A stretch of 64,000 nucleotides of DNA from Dehalogenimonas sp. 4OHTPN. GTDB taxonomy: Bacteria; Chloroflexota; Dehalococcoidia; Dehalococcoidales; Dehalococcoidaceae. This document shows positions 36,537-45,124 of this stretch, piece by piece. The stretch lies in the NCBI RefSeq assembly GCF_040448695.1, contig NZ_CP159307.1, forward strand, positions 806,001 to 870,000, read 5' to 3'. Under the pieces are notes generated by a model. That model was not told the origin of the DNA. It saw only the letters and a list, made by a program, of their open reading frames with translations, and ran no database searches. A program made the translations under genes and the position numbers. The number at the start of each line of letters is the position of its first letter. Position 1 is the stretch's first letter.

Positions 36537-36653
36537 ATATCTCCTGGAAACTTCAATTCAATGATGACGTTATTCTAACATGTCGGGCGGGTGAATTAAA
36601 CGCTTTTTACCCGTGCCTGCGACGGTATTCGCGGTTAATTTCCTTTGGTATTC

Positions 36654-36683
36654 TTGACATAATACCAACCGCGCCGATAGAAT
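36654..36683 (+). promoter_or_regulatory. Promoter for a leaderless exporter transcript
   Basis: TTGACA (36654-36659), an 18-base spacer and TAGAAT (36678-36683). The next ATG in the exporter frame is at 36692, only 8 bases after the -10. No ribosome binding site lies before it. The transcript should be essentially leaderless. Confidence 0.65.
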
Positions 36684-36691
36684 GGCAGTTC

Positions 36692-38260
36692 ATGCAAGAC
36701 CAAATATCAGGCAATCCCGTTCGGAAACCCGACCAAAGATGGAAGATACTCGCGGTTGTCGCTTCAGCGGTTTTCATCGTCAATCTCGATGTCACCATCG
36801 TCAATATAGCCCTGCCGAACATCATCGATGATTTCTATACCTCCTTTGCCGCGGGCGAGTGGGTGTTGAACGCCTATATTCTTGTATTCGCCGTCCTGCT
36901 GATACCAATGGGGAGGCTGGGAGATGTTATAGGCCGGAAGAAATTGTTTATCGGCGGTATTTCCGTGTTCACCGGGGCATCGGCGCTGTGCGGTCTGGCG
37001 CCGGATGTCGGCTGGCTGATAGCTGCCCGGGCGCTGCAGGCGGCCGGCGGCGCCGCGATGATGCCGGCGACTCTTTCGATCCTCAATGTAACCTTCCAGG
37101 AAAACCAGCGAGGACTGGCGATGGGCATCTGGGGCGCGGCGGCCGGGACTGCCGCAGCCATCGGGCCGATTCTAGGCGGCCTTCTGGTTGGCCGGTTCGG
37201 CTGGCCGTGGATTTTTTTAGTGAATCTGCCGGTAGGCGCGGCTGCGGTTTATACCGGACGAAGGCTGATTCCAGAATCTCAAGAACCGAATGCCAGCCGG
37301 AAGATCGACCTTCGAGGCATTTTAGCTATATCAGCGGCGCTGGGAACGCTCACCTTTGCCCTGGTGGAAGGACAGGGTCTGGGTTGGACGTCGCCGTTAA
37401 TTATCGGTTTATTTTGCGCCAGCGTGGTAGCCTTCATCATTTTCATACACGCCGAGTCCCGAAGTCCTGCGCCGCTGGTGAATCTTTCACTCTTCCGCAA
37501 CCGTTCCTTCAGCGCTGGCAATGCTTTAGGGCTGCTGGTGATGTTCTGTCTGATCGGGGTAGTTTTTCTGATAGTCATGTATCTCCAGGTAGTGCGGCAG
37601 TTTACGCCATTGGCTACCGGTTTGATGATACTGCCGCTGCCGCTGGCGCTTGCCACAGTATCGGCTTTCGCCGGGAAGCTGGCAGATCGCGTCCCCATGC
37701 GGTGGATCATGGCGGGTGCTCTATCTCTCGTCAGCGGCTCTTTTATAATTCTTAGCAGGATTACCCTGGACACGGCATGGCCGCTGGTGGCGTTGCCGCT
37801 GGCGGCGGCCGGTTTGGGCTTGGGAATGGTTATGGCGCCCCTGGGGGCAGTAGTCATGGCGTCAGCGCCGGTTGAAAAATCCGGTTCGGCTTCCGGCGTT
37901 CTGACGTCGCTCCGGCAGACCGGGGCGGTGCTCGGCGTTTCGGTTTTGGGGGCCATCATGCAGTTCAAGCTGGTGGCCAATCTGCGGGAATTTTTTGAAC
38001 TCATTCCATTTATGCCTCAGGCGGCCAAAGATTCAATTCTAGAAGGGGTCAGCCGCGGGGGTATGAACGGTGCCTTTAGCGGCAACGCTCCTTCATTCGT
38101 CCAGAACCTGATTGGGCAGGTGATGCGCGAACAGTTTGTCGGCGCCTTAAGCACCGCGTTGTTGGGGGCTGCCGTAGCGGCGGCTTTGGGCGCTTTGACA
38201 GCTTTGTTCATTGAATACCATCCGCGGGCGGTTGGTTCCAGGCAACCCGCCGTTCATTAA
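36692..38260 (+). CDS. DHA2-type (EmrB/QacA) MFS drug exporter
   Basis: A 522-residue protein with about 14 hydrophobic helices, the DHA2 class. Landmarks: LDVTIVNIALPNI in TM1 (the class motif), GRLGDVIGRKKLF after TM2, and GPILGGLLVGRFGWPWIFLVNLP in two steps around TM5-6. A longer ORF starts at 36521, but it lacks a signal and would begin upstream of a good promoter, so I use 36692. Substrate unknown; proton antiport of hydrophobic drugs is usual. Confidence 0.88.
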   Translation: MQDQISGNPVRKPDQRWKILAVVASAVFIVNLDVTIVNIALPNIIDDFYTSFAAGEWVLNAYILVFAVLLIPMGRLGDVIGRKKLFIGGISVFTGASALCGLAPDVGWLIAARALQAAGGAAMMPATLSILNVTFQENQRGLAMGIWGAAAGTAAAIGPILGGLLVGRFGWPWIFLVNLPVGAAAVYTGRRLIPESQEPNASRKIDLRGILAISAALGTLTFALVEGQGLGWTSPLIIGLFCASVVAFIIFIHAESRSPAPLVNLSLFRNRSFSAGNALGLLVMFCLIGVVFLIVMYLQVVRQFTPLATGLMILPLPLALATVSAFAGKLADRVPMRWIMAGALSLVSGSFIILSRITLDTAWPLVALPLAAAGLGLGMVMAPLGAVVMASAPVEKSGSASGVLTSLRQTGAVLGVSVLGAIMQFKLVANLREFFELIPFMPQAAKDSILEGVSRGGMNGAFSGNAPSFVQNLIGQVMREQFVGALSTALLGAAVAAALGALTALFIEYHPRAVGSRQPAVH

Positions 38261-38294
38261 ATTGTAAGTGTTGAATGACAGTTCATTGAATGTC

Positions 38295-38324
38295 TTGACA
38301 GTGAGACATATTAGGCCTAATATG
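38295..38324 (+). promoter_or_regulatory. Promoter with an 18-bp palindrome over its -10
   Basis: TTGACA (38295-38300), a 17-base spacer and TAATAT (38318-38323) form a near-consensus promoter. CATATTAGGCCTAATATG (38307-38324) is a perfect 18-bp palindrome that covers the -10. Binding of a dimeric protein there would block the promoter. A weaker inverted repeat, GACA/TGTC, lies just upstream. Confidence 0.7.
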
Positions 38325-38383
38325 GTCGTCATTATATTATCTTGAACAGATATTCAATCTGTTCAGGGATGAAAGGGGCACCT

Positions 38384-39220
38384 ATGGCAAAACGCGGCCT
38401 GATGTTTTCCGGAGTCGCAATCATCGCCCTGGCACTGGTCTGGTTGTACCTTATCTTCCCCGGGATGGCTAAACTTCCGGCGGACTATGAAAAAACATAC
38501 CACTTTGATGGTTCAGTACAGATCGCAGGAGCAACCGGGGCGTTGAGCCCTCAGATTCCCACAAAGATGGATCGAGATCTAAAGGCGACGGATGTCAACG
38601 AATCCGACGCACTGATTATTCAGCAGGTAATAAAATTTATGACAGCCGATGGGCGACCACTGTCGACGCTTGATCCAAGACTCGCCGCCCTTGACTCAAC
38701 CGAAACCTATGCTATTGATCGGACAACCCGGGAAAACGTAGCCGGCGGCGACAAATCCCGCACCGGTCAATTCACTTTCCCGGCCAATACCAAACAGGAA
38801 ACATATCAGTTCTGGTCTGCGACCACCGGCACTGCGTTGTCTGCGGCTTTCGCTGGCGAAGAAGAAATCGACGGACTGAAGGTATATGTATTCAAGATAG
38901 ATAGCAAGGACAACGCTTACCCTAATGCTGCTAACGGCGCGCCTCAGAAAGTTGACGTTGCCACCACTATTAAAGTGGAGCCTGTGTCCGGAACGCCTAT
39001 TTTCACAACCACCAAGACTACCGTTCGGATGCAGGTAGCTGCTAATACTTTGATCCCGGTGCTGATTAATGAAAGCACCTTCACCCAGGCAACGGTAGAT
39101 GAAGCGGTGGCGGAAGGTAAATCCAATCGCAGTCTCATCCTGTGGGCCAGCGTCTATGGTTTTTGGGCGGCCGTCGGATTGGGCGCGGTGTTGCTCGTTA
39201 TCGGACTGGTAAAAAAGTAG
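38384..39220 (+). CDS. DUF3068 membrane-anchored extracytoplasmic protein
   Basis: A 278-residue protein with a hydrophobic N-terminal helix (residues 5-25), a long polar domain and a C-terminal helix (about 252-274) ending in KK. The layout and the YHFDGSVQI start of the domain fit DUF3068, known mainly from actinobacteria. The start at 38384 is supported by AAAGGGG; an in-frame start at 38342 has no such site. Its promoter carries a strong palindrome. Function unknown. Confidence 0.7.
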   Translation: MAKRGLMFSGVAIIALALVWLYLIFPGMAKLPADYEKTYHFDGSVQIAGATGALSPQIPTKMDRDLKATDVNESDALIIQQVIKFMTADGRPLSTLDPRLAALDSTETYAIDRTTRENVAGGDKSRTGQFTFPANTKQETYQFWSATTGTALSAAFAGEEEIDGLKVYVFKIDSKDNAYPNAANGAPQKVDVATTIKVEPVSGTPIFTTTKTTVRMQVAANTLIPVLINESTFTQATVDEAVAEGKSNRSLILWASVYGFWAAVGLGAVLLVIGLVKK

Positions 39221-39244
39221 AATTCACCGTTAGAAACTCGGCTG

Positions 39245-39280
39245 AAAGAGGGGGAGGCTCTACCGAGCCTCCCCCTTTGT
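39245..39280. terminator. Bidirectional terminator between DUF3068 gene and acpS
   Basis: A GGGGGAGGCTC/GAGCCTCCCCC stem extended by AAAG/CTTT arms, with a TACC loop and T-rich outer sequence, between convergent genes. Confidence 0.88.
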
Positions 39281-39281
39281 T

Positions 39282-39644
39282 TTAAACGATAGCCGATACG
39301 ATGGCGACAGCGTTCCGGCGGTCGTGCGACAGGCTGACCGCGAATTCGGTGATGCCGAGACTGCCCGCAATAGTCAAAGCACGGCCATGAAGCTTGAGTG
39401 ACGGCCGGCCATCTGATTCCGACAGGATTTCAATATCGCGGTAGATTATCTTCCGGCAGCCGAGCGCCTTAACAGCGGCTTCTTTGGCCGCGAAGCGAAC
39501 CGCCAAAGATTCGATCTTACCTTTATAGAGTTCTTTTTCCACCTGGGTGAAAACGCGGTCCAGGAACCCGTTGCCCCAGCGGGCGACCGATTCTTCGACG
39601 CGGGAAATTTCAATAATATCAACGCCCAGATACTGTTTCACCAA
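39282..39644 (-). CDS. acpS: Holo-acyl-carrier-protein synthase
   Basis: A 120-residue phosphopantetheinyl transferase of normal AcpS size. GVDIIEISRVEE carries the Mg-binding Asp, and RFAAKEAAVKALG carries the Glu/Lys pair. It converts apo-ACP to holo-ACP. It lies 6 bp downstream of the formate dehydrogenase alpha gene on the same strand and is probably in that transcript. Confidence 0.94.
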   Translation of the reverse strand: MVKQYLGVDIIEISRVEESVARWGNGFLDRVFTQVEKELYKGKIESLAVRFAAKEAAVKALGCRKIIYRDIEILSESDGRPSLKLHGRALTIAGSLGITEFAVSLSHDRRNAVAIVSAIV

Positions 39645-39650
39645 TTTATT

Positions 39651-42308
39651 CTACACTTTTTCCAGGCGGACCGCGGCCACTTTCAACTCTGGAGTTCCGG
39701 ATAACGGGTCGGAGGTCGGGTTGGTTATGATATTAGTGTTGGTCTCCGGGAAATGGAAGCTCATGAACACCACACCTGGTTTCAAACGACGGTTGATTCT
39801 CGCCTCGGCGGTCACCGCTCCCCTGCGGGAGGTCACTCTTACCACATCGCCGGGGGATATGCATAGACTGGTGGCATCGAGCGATGCTATCTCCAGGATT
39901 TCCCGCGGCTGAAGAGTCTTAAGACCGGTCACCCGCCGGGTCATGGTACCGGTGTGGAAGTGATACGGGCTGCGGCCGGTGGTCAGGATGAAGGGGAAAT
40001 CAGCGTCCAGCTGTTCAGCGGGTGGAAGATAGCCGACCGGTTTAAAAATGCCCCTGCCGCGGACAAACTGTTTCGTGTGAAGAATCGGCGTGCCGGGATG
40101 GCCCTCGTCAGGGCACGGCCACTGCAACCCCACGTTTTTAAGTCTCTGATAGGTTATTCCGCCGTAAGATGGGGTTAGGGCGTGCATTTCGCTGAAAATT
40201 TGTTCAGGACCGGAGTAGTCGAATCCCTTGCCGCCCAGCCGCTTACCCAGTTCGGCGGTAATCCACCAGTCCGGCTTGGATTCACCGGCCGGCTGAATCG
40301 CCTGTCTGAGCCGCTGAACCCGCCGTTCGGTGTTGGTGAAGGTCCCCTCTTTTTCAGCGAAGCTGGCCGCGGCTAGAATCACATGCCCGAGTTCAGCAGT
40401 TTCGGTTCTGAAGATATCCTGGACTGCCATGAATTCCAGCTTTGAAAGCGTCCGCCGTACCCGGCCGCTATCCGGCTCGGATAGAGTCAGGTTTTCACCG
40501 ACAATATAGAGAGCTTTGATTTTACCCCGGTCTATAGAATCCAGTATCTCCGGTACGGTCAGACCGCGCCGGTAAGGCAATTTCACCCCCCAGGCTGATT
40601 CGAACTTGCGGCGAGTGGCGGCATCGCTGACCTTCTGATAACCGGGATAGACATCGGGCAGAGCGCCCATATCGCAGGCTCCCTGGACGTTGTTCTGGCC
40701 GCGGAGCGGATTGACCCCACCGCCGGGTTTGCCGATATTGCCTGTCAACATCGCCAGGTTGGCAACAGCCAGGACATTATCGGTACCGTGAGAATGTTGG
40801 GTAATTCCCATAGCATACAGAATGGCAGACGGCTGGCTGGAGGCGTACAATCTGGCGGCCGCTTTAATATCCGCCAGCGGCACCCCGCATGTCTCGGCGG
40901 CCTGGTCCAGGCTGAAATCCGCCAGGGAGGCGGCAAGTTCCACGAAACCTTCGGTGCGTTCCTGGATGAAAGTATGATCGAGCAAATCTTCGGTGATGAT
41001 TACTTTGCACATGGCAGAAAGGAGCATGACATCGCTGCCAGGAGTGTGCTGGAGGTAGATGTCGGCCCTGCTGGCCAGGGGCACTGGCACCGGGTTGGCG
41101 ACGATCAACCGGGCTCCGTTCTTAATTGCCTGTTTCAGATCGAAGCCGATAATGGGGTGGCTTTCCGAGGTGTTGGCGCCGATAATGAAAAAACACGCCG
41201 CGTTTTTTAGATCCCCGATGGAATTGGTCATCGCCCCGGAGCCGAAAGCGGCGGCTAGCCCGGCTACAGTAGGCGCGTGGCAAAGCCGGGCGCAGTGGTC
41301 GACTGAATTCGTTTCCAGAACCGCCCGGGCTAGTTTTTGAATCAGGTAATTCTCTTCGTTGGTGGCCTTGGCCGACGAGATGACCGCTACCTCGGAAGGC
41401 TTGTACTGAGCCAGCCGTGAGCAGACGGTCTCCAGAGCTTCATCCCAGGGAACCGGCATGAAGACGCCGTTCTTCCTGACCTGAGGTTCTGTAAGCCTGT
41501 CCGGGTGATGAACAAAACCCGTGACACCGTATCGGCCTTTGACGCAGAGCCGGCCTTTAGAGACAGGATTCGAACTGTCGCCGGAGATGCTGACAATCCT
41601 GGCGCCTCTGGTTTTCAGGATCAGACCGCAGCCGACGCCGCAGTACGGGCAGATGGTGGCCTGCTCATTGTCAGCCAGGACGTCCAGTTTCGGCGCGAGC
41701 GCCGCCACGGGGCAGCGGACGACGCATTCGCCGCAGCTGCGGCAATTAGTTTCGGTGATCGGCCGGTCGGAGGCGGTGCCGACCCTGGAATCGTAACCCC
41801 GGCCGGTTATTTCGATAGCGTTATTGCCTGAGATTTCATCGCAGGCGCGGGTACACCGCGCGCAGAGGATGCAGTAATTGCGGTCAAGGCGGAAGAAAGG
41901 GTTCGAATCATCGATCGCCTGGACGCGGCTGCGGCGGGGTAACTGGCGGTCGGTGAAGCCGAGCCGCGCTGTAACCTGTTGGAGTTCACACCGCTGGTTC
42001 TTGACACAGGTCAGGCAGTCTAAAGGGTGCTCGGCTAGAATCAGGTCCAGCACTGCCAGGCGGGCGTCTCTTACCGCCGGGGTGTCGGTACGGACGGTCA
42101 TCCCCTCAGCCACCGGAGTGGTGCAGGCAGTTGGCAAGCCGCGCATTCGATCGATTTCAACCACGCAGAGGCGGCAGCCGCCGTAGGGCTTCAAATCAGG
42201 AGAGGAGCACAGGGTGGGGACGTAAATGCCGGCCTCCCGCGCCGCCTCTAAAACGGTTTGCCCTTCAACGGCGCGGATCTCCCGTTCATCGATGGTTATT
42301 CTGATCAT
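39651..42308 (-). CDS. Formate dehydrogenase alpha subunit, NAD-linked (NuoG-like N-terminus) type
   Basis: An 885-residue molybdo/tungsto-enzyme. The N-terminal NuoG-like part binds [2Fe-2S] (C34, C45, C48, C62), a His-ligated cluster (H94, C98, C101, C107) and two [4Fe-4S] (C146-C156 and C189-C199). The catalytic domain starts with its own cluster (C220, C223, C227, C255). VDHCARLCHAP places Cys339 as the probable metal ligand, a true formate dehydrogenase feature. The C-terminal molybdopterin domain is complete. Its ATG overlaps the beta-gene stop by 4 bp. It oxidises formate, or reduces CO2, in the cytoplasm. Confidence 0.93.
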   Translation of the reverse strand: MIRITIDEREIRAVEGQTVLEAAREAGIYVPTLCSSPDLKPYGGCRLCVVEIDRMRGLPTACTTPVAEGMTVRTDTPAVRDARLAVLDLILAEHPLDCLTCVKNQRCELQQVTARLGFTDRQLPRRSRVQAIDDSNPFFRLDRNYCILCARCTRACDEISGNNAIEITGRGYDSRVGTASDRPITETNCRSCGECVVRCPVAALAPKLDVLADNEQATICPYCGVGCGLILKTRGARIVSISGDSSNPVSKGRLCVKGRYGVTGFVHHPDRLTEPQVRKNGVFMPVPWDEALETVCSRLAQYKPSEVAVISSAKATNEENYLIQKLARAVLETNSVDHCARLCHAPTVAGLAAAFGSGAMTNSIGDLKNAACFFIIGANTSESHPIIGFDLKQAIKNGARLIVANPVPVPLASRADIYLQHTPGSDVMLLSAMCKVIITEDLLDHTFIQERTEGFVELAASLADFSLDQAAETCGVPLADIKAAARLYASSQPSAILYAMGITQHSHGTDNVLAVANLAMLTGNIGKPGGGVNPLRGQNNVQGACDMGALPDVYPGYQKVSDAATRRKFESAWGVKLPYRRGLTVPEILDSIDRGKIKALYIVGENLTLSEPDSGRVRRTLSKLEFMAVQDIFRTETAELGHVILAAASFAEKEGTFTNTERRVQRLRQAIQPAGESKPDWWITAELGKRLGGKGFDYSGPEQIFSEMHALTPSYGGITYQRLKNVGLQWPCPDEGHPGTPILHTKQFVRGRGIFKPVGYLPPAEQLDADFPFILTTGRSPYHFHTGTMTRRVTGLKTLQPREILEIASLDATSLCISPGDVVRVTSRRGAVTAEARINRRLKPGVVFMSFHFPETNTNIITNPTSDPLSGTPELKVAAVRLEKV

Positions 42309-44179
42309 GACACGGCCACCGCGCCTAATTTACAGACATCGCGGCAAACCCCGCACCGATTACACAGTTTTTCGTCAAGGAGCACCGGCTGTCCCTTGGC
42401 GACAAAGCTTATCGCCCCGGCCGGGCAGGGTTTGACGCATTTGCGGCAGCCAGGGCATTTGTCGCTCACGATAGAATAAGTGATCAGAGCTTTACAGACT
42501 CCGGCCGGACACCGCCCTTCGTTTATGTGGGCTTCATATTCATTCAGAAAATATTTTAGGGTCGTCAGGACGGGATTGGGAGACGTTCCGCCGAGGGCGC
42601 ACAATGATGAAATCTTTATCTGCTTGGCCAGTTCTTGAAGCCTGTCAATATCTGCCGGCTGACCTTCACCCCGGGTGATCCGTTCCAGGATATCGAGCAT
42701 CTGCCTTGTTCCCAGCCGGCAGGGCGTGCATTTACCGCAGGATTCGGCCTGGACGAATGAGAGAAAATATCGGGCGACATCGACCATGCAATTGTCTTCG
42801 TCCATGACGATCAAGCCGCCCGAACCCATGATGGCGCCGGATTTTGCCAAAGACTCGTAATCAAGGCCGGTTGAAATCAAATTAGCCGGCAAACAGCCAC
42901 CCGACGGGCCGCCGATCTGTACCGCCTTGAGAGGTTTGCTCTCGGCGATGCCGCCGCCGATGCCGTAAATGACTTCCGAGAGCGGCGTGCCCATCGGCAC
43001 CTCAACCAGACCCATGTGATTGATGTTCCCGGCCAGGGCGAAGACGCACGTCCCTTTGCTTCTCTCCGTTCCAATCGCGGCGAACTTATCGGCCCCCTCG
43101 GCCAGTATGTAGGCTGCCATGGCCAGCGTTTTTACATTATTGATGCAGGTGGGTTTCCCCCAGAGACCGGAGGTTGCTGGAAAGGGGGGTCTGGTACGAG
43201 GCAACCCCCGCTTGCCTTCTATGCTCGCCATCAGCGCCGTTTCCTCGCCGCAGACGAAAGCTCCGGCGCCCTCTTTAATGTGAATGTCGAAATCGAAGCC
43301 TGAACCCATGATATTCTGTCCGAGCAAACCGTACTCCCGAGCCTGCGCCACGGCGTGTTTAATGGTGGTCACCGCCAGGGGATACTCGGCGCGGACATAG
43401 ATGAAACCCTCAGCGGCGCCGATGGCGTGGGCCGCAATCGTCAGCCCTTCGACAACAGAATGAGGGTCGCCCTCCAGTATGGAGCGGTCCATGAAAGCGC
43501 CGGGATCGCCCTCGTCGGCATTGCATACCACGTATTTCGGCGTGGCCGCGGCGTCGCGGCAGTACTGCCATTTCTGACCGGTAGCAAAGCCGGCTCCGCC
43601 GCGCCCGCGCAGCCCGGATTTAAGAATCTCATCGATGACCGTTTGGGGAGTCATTGTCGAAAGAGCGCGGGACAAACCTGCGTAGCCGTTGCGGGCGATA
43701 TAATGATTGATGCGCAGCGGATTGATATGACCGCAATTCCGTATAGCGATACGGTGTTGCCCCTTGAGCATCGGCATGTCATCGAAGGGTGTAATACCTT
43801 CGATTCGGCCGTCGCCGATTGTGCAAAGCGCCAGGTCAGGCCGCGGATTGTGATGAATTATATAATCTTCGATGATACGGCTGGCTTTTTCGGGCGTCAT
43901 GAATCCGTAGCTGATGCGTGGTTGTCCCGGCAGGGCGATGTCCATGGTAGGTTCGGCATAGCACATGCCGAAGCAGCCTACCTGGGTCACCGTGGCTTTG
44001 ATGCCCAGTCGTTCAAGCGTGGCGGTTATCGCTTCGTAGACGCTCATTGCCCCGGAGACCTTGCCGCAGGTCGCCGTGCCAATGAGGATATGAGGCGTTC
44101 GGCTTTCAATCAACTCCTGCCAGGAACGCTTGGCTTCAGCCTGGAGCGTGGTGAAAGCGGTCAATCCCGGCATGGGCAC
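42305..44179 (-). CDS. Formate dehydrogenase beta subunit (NuoF-like, FMN/NAD)
   Basis: A 624-residue flavoprotein. An N-terminal [2Fe-2S] thioredoxin-like domain has GTATCGKVSGA and GCFGMCYAEP. The NuoF core has the NADH/FMN glycine loop GLRGRGGAGFATGQKW and the SCGKCTPCRLG cluster. A C-terminal two-cluster ferredoxin has CPGCRKCVKPCP and CNRCGVCRDVC. This is the layout of NAD-reducing or electron-bifurcating hydrogenases and formate dehydrogenases. It overlaps both neighbours (19 bp and 4 bp), so expression is coupled. Confidence 0.94.
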   Translation of the reverse strand: MPMPGLTAFTTLQAEAKRSWQELIESRTPHILIGTATCGKVSGAMSVYEAITATLERLGIKATVTQVGCFGMCYAEPTMDIALPGQPRISYGFMTPEKASRIIEDYIIHHNPRPDLALCTIGDGRIEGITPFDDMPMLKGQHRIAIRNCGHINPLRINHYIARNGYAGLSRALSTMTPQTVIDEILKSGLRGRGGAGFATGQKWQYCRDAAATPKYVVCNADEGDPGAFMDRSILEGDPHSVVEGLTIAAHAIGAAEGFIYVRAEYPLAVTTIKHAVAQAREYGLLGQNIMGSGFDFDIHIKEGAGAFVCGEETALMASIEGKRGLPRTRPPFPATSGLWGKPTCINNVKTLAMAAYILAEGADKFAAIGTERSKGTCVFALAGNINHMGLVEVPMGTPLSEVIYGIGGGIAESKPLKAVQIGGPSGGCLPANLISTGLDYESLAKSGAIMGSGGLIVMDEDNCMVDVARYFLSFVQAESCGKCTPCRLGTRQMLDILERITRGEGQPADIDRLQELAKQIKISSLCALGGTSPNPVLTTLKYFLNEYEAHINEGRCPAGVCKALITYSIVSDKCPGCRKCVKPCPAGAISFVAKGQPVLLDEKLCNRCGVCRDVCKLGAVAVS

Positions 44180-44658
44180 CCGGCTCCCGGTTTATGATTC
44201 GCTAATTCATCGATGATTTGCCTCGGGGAAGCGCGGCCGAAAATATCGTCGTTGATGATGACCACCGGCGCCAGGGCGCAGGCACCGACGCACGCGACGG
44301 TATCGAGCGAATACTCCCCTCCGGGAGTGGTTTCCCCCGGCTTGATACCGAGGTCGCGCTGCAACTCGGCTATGATCCTCTCGCCGCCGCCGACATGGCA
44401 GGCGGTGCCGCGGCAAACCTTGATCTTGTCCCGGCCTGGCGGCTGAAATTTGAATTGGGTGTAAAAAGAAGCCACGCTGAAGACCGTTGTTTCCGACAAC
44501 CCGAGATGTTCTGCGGCGGCAGTGATAGCTTCCGCTGGTAAATAGCCGATGGCTTGCTGCAATGACTGAAGCAAGGGAATCAGATTGGACTGGTCGCGCC
44601 GGAAGCCGGCGAGCAGGCGCGGAATCTCAATTGAACTGGAGCCGAAGTCGGCGGCCAT
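44161..44658 (-). CDS. Formate dehydrogenase gamma subunit (NuoE-like)
   Basis: A 165-residue [2Fe-2S] protein of the NuoE family. The four ligands lie in CRGTACHVGG and VACVGACALAPV. The N-terminal helical bundle has LIPLLQSLQQAIGYLPAEAI. It is the first gene of the operon and relays electrons between the FMN subunit and the other partners. Confidence 0.94.
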   Translation of the reverse strand: MAADFGSSSIEIPRLLAGFRRDQSNLIPLLQSLQQAIGYLPAEAITAAAEHLGLSETTVFSVASFYTQFKFQPPGRDKIKVCRGTACHVGGGERIIAELQRDLGIKPGETTPGGEYSLDTVACVGACALAPVVIINDDIFGRASPRQIIDELANHKPGAGCPCRD

Positions 44659-44771
44659 TTCTACCTTCCGGGCGGCAGGCCAACCCGCAATTTCATGTGA
44701 GGGACGGGTAATTATAGTCTTTCAGGCCATTTCACGGCAAACGAAAGCCGCAGCGCCCCCAGCCTGTAGAA

Positions 44772-44800
44772 TTGACACCGATGGCCAGGAATGGGATAAT
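44772..44800 (+). promoter_or_regulatory. Promoter for the initiator tRNA
   Basis: TTGACA (44772-44777), a 17-base spacer and GATAAT (44795-44800), with the tRNA starting 16 bases later. Near-consensus and well spaced. Confidence 0.85.
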
Positions 44801-44815
44801 AAACCTCTCAGTCGC

Positions 44816-44890
44816 CGCGGGGTGGAGCAGTGGCAGCTCGTCGGGCTCATAACCCGAAGGTCATAGGTTCGAATCCTATCCCCGCTACCA
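44816..44890 (+). tRNA. Initiator tRNA-fMet (CAT)
   Basis: A full cloverleaf with a CAT anticodon in TCGGGCTCATAACCCGA. The three G-C pairs of the anticodon stem and the unpaired first acceptor position mark it as the initiator. That position is C1 opposite U72 here, where C opposite A is usual. The CCA end is encoded. Confidence 0.95.
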
Positions 44891-44903
44891 ATTCTGAATA
44901 TAA

Positions 44904-44951
44904 AGCCCCTCATTTGAGGGGCTTTTCTTTTTTAAGCCCGATATTGGGCTT
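44904..44951 (+). terminator. Double terminator after tRNA-fMet
   Basis: An 8-bp stem GCCCCTCA/TGAGGGGC (44905-44922) followed by a T tract. Directly after it comes a second small hairpin AAGCCC/GGGCTT (44934-44951). Both lie before the rdhA2 upstream region. Confidence 0.85.
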
Positions 44952-44964
44952 TGTTAATTCTTTA

Positions 44965-44984
44965 GTATTAATGATTATTAATAC
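44965..44984. promoter_or_regulatory. Inverted repeat upstream of rdhA2
   Basis: GTATTAAT-gatt-ATTAATAC is a perfect 8-bp inverted repeat about 140 bp before rdhA2. Its right arm leads into TTAATACACGAAT, which resembles a site upstream of rdhA1. It is a candidate operator for dehalogenase regulation. Confidence 0.5.
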
Positions 44985-45124
44985 ACGAATTGATTTGAGG
45001 ATTAATAAAAATAAATCGGTAGAAATACGAATTTACTGTTATCGGGAAATGCTGTAGGTTTCAAGTCGGGTCATAATTAATGTAATGCAGGGACGACGCA
45101 GGAAAACAATAAGAGGAGGGAAAA

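Noticed and set aside
36521-36691. 57-residue N-terminal extension of the DHA2 exporter
   Set aside because: It would be translated from upstream of a good promoter and overlaps the yebC start region; family members begin near the later ATG.
41505-41831. Plus-strand ORFs opposite the formate dehydrogenase alpha gene
   Set aside because: The minus-strand frame has complete cysteine motifs; these are antisense shadows.
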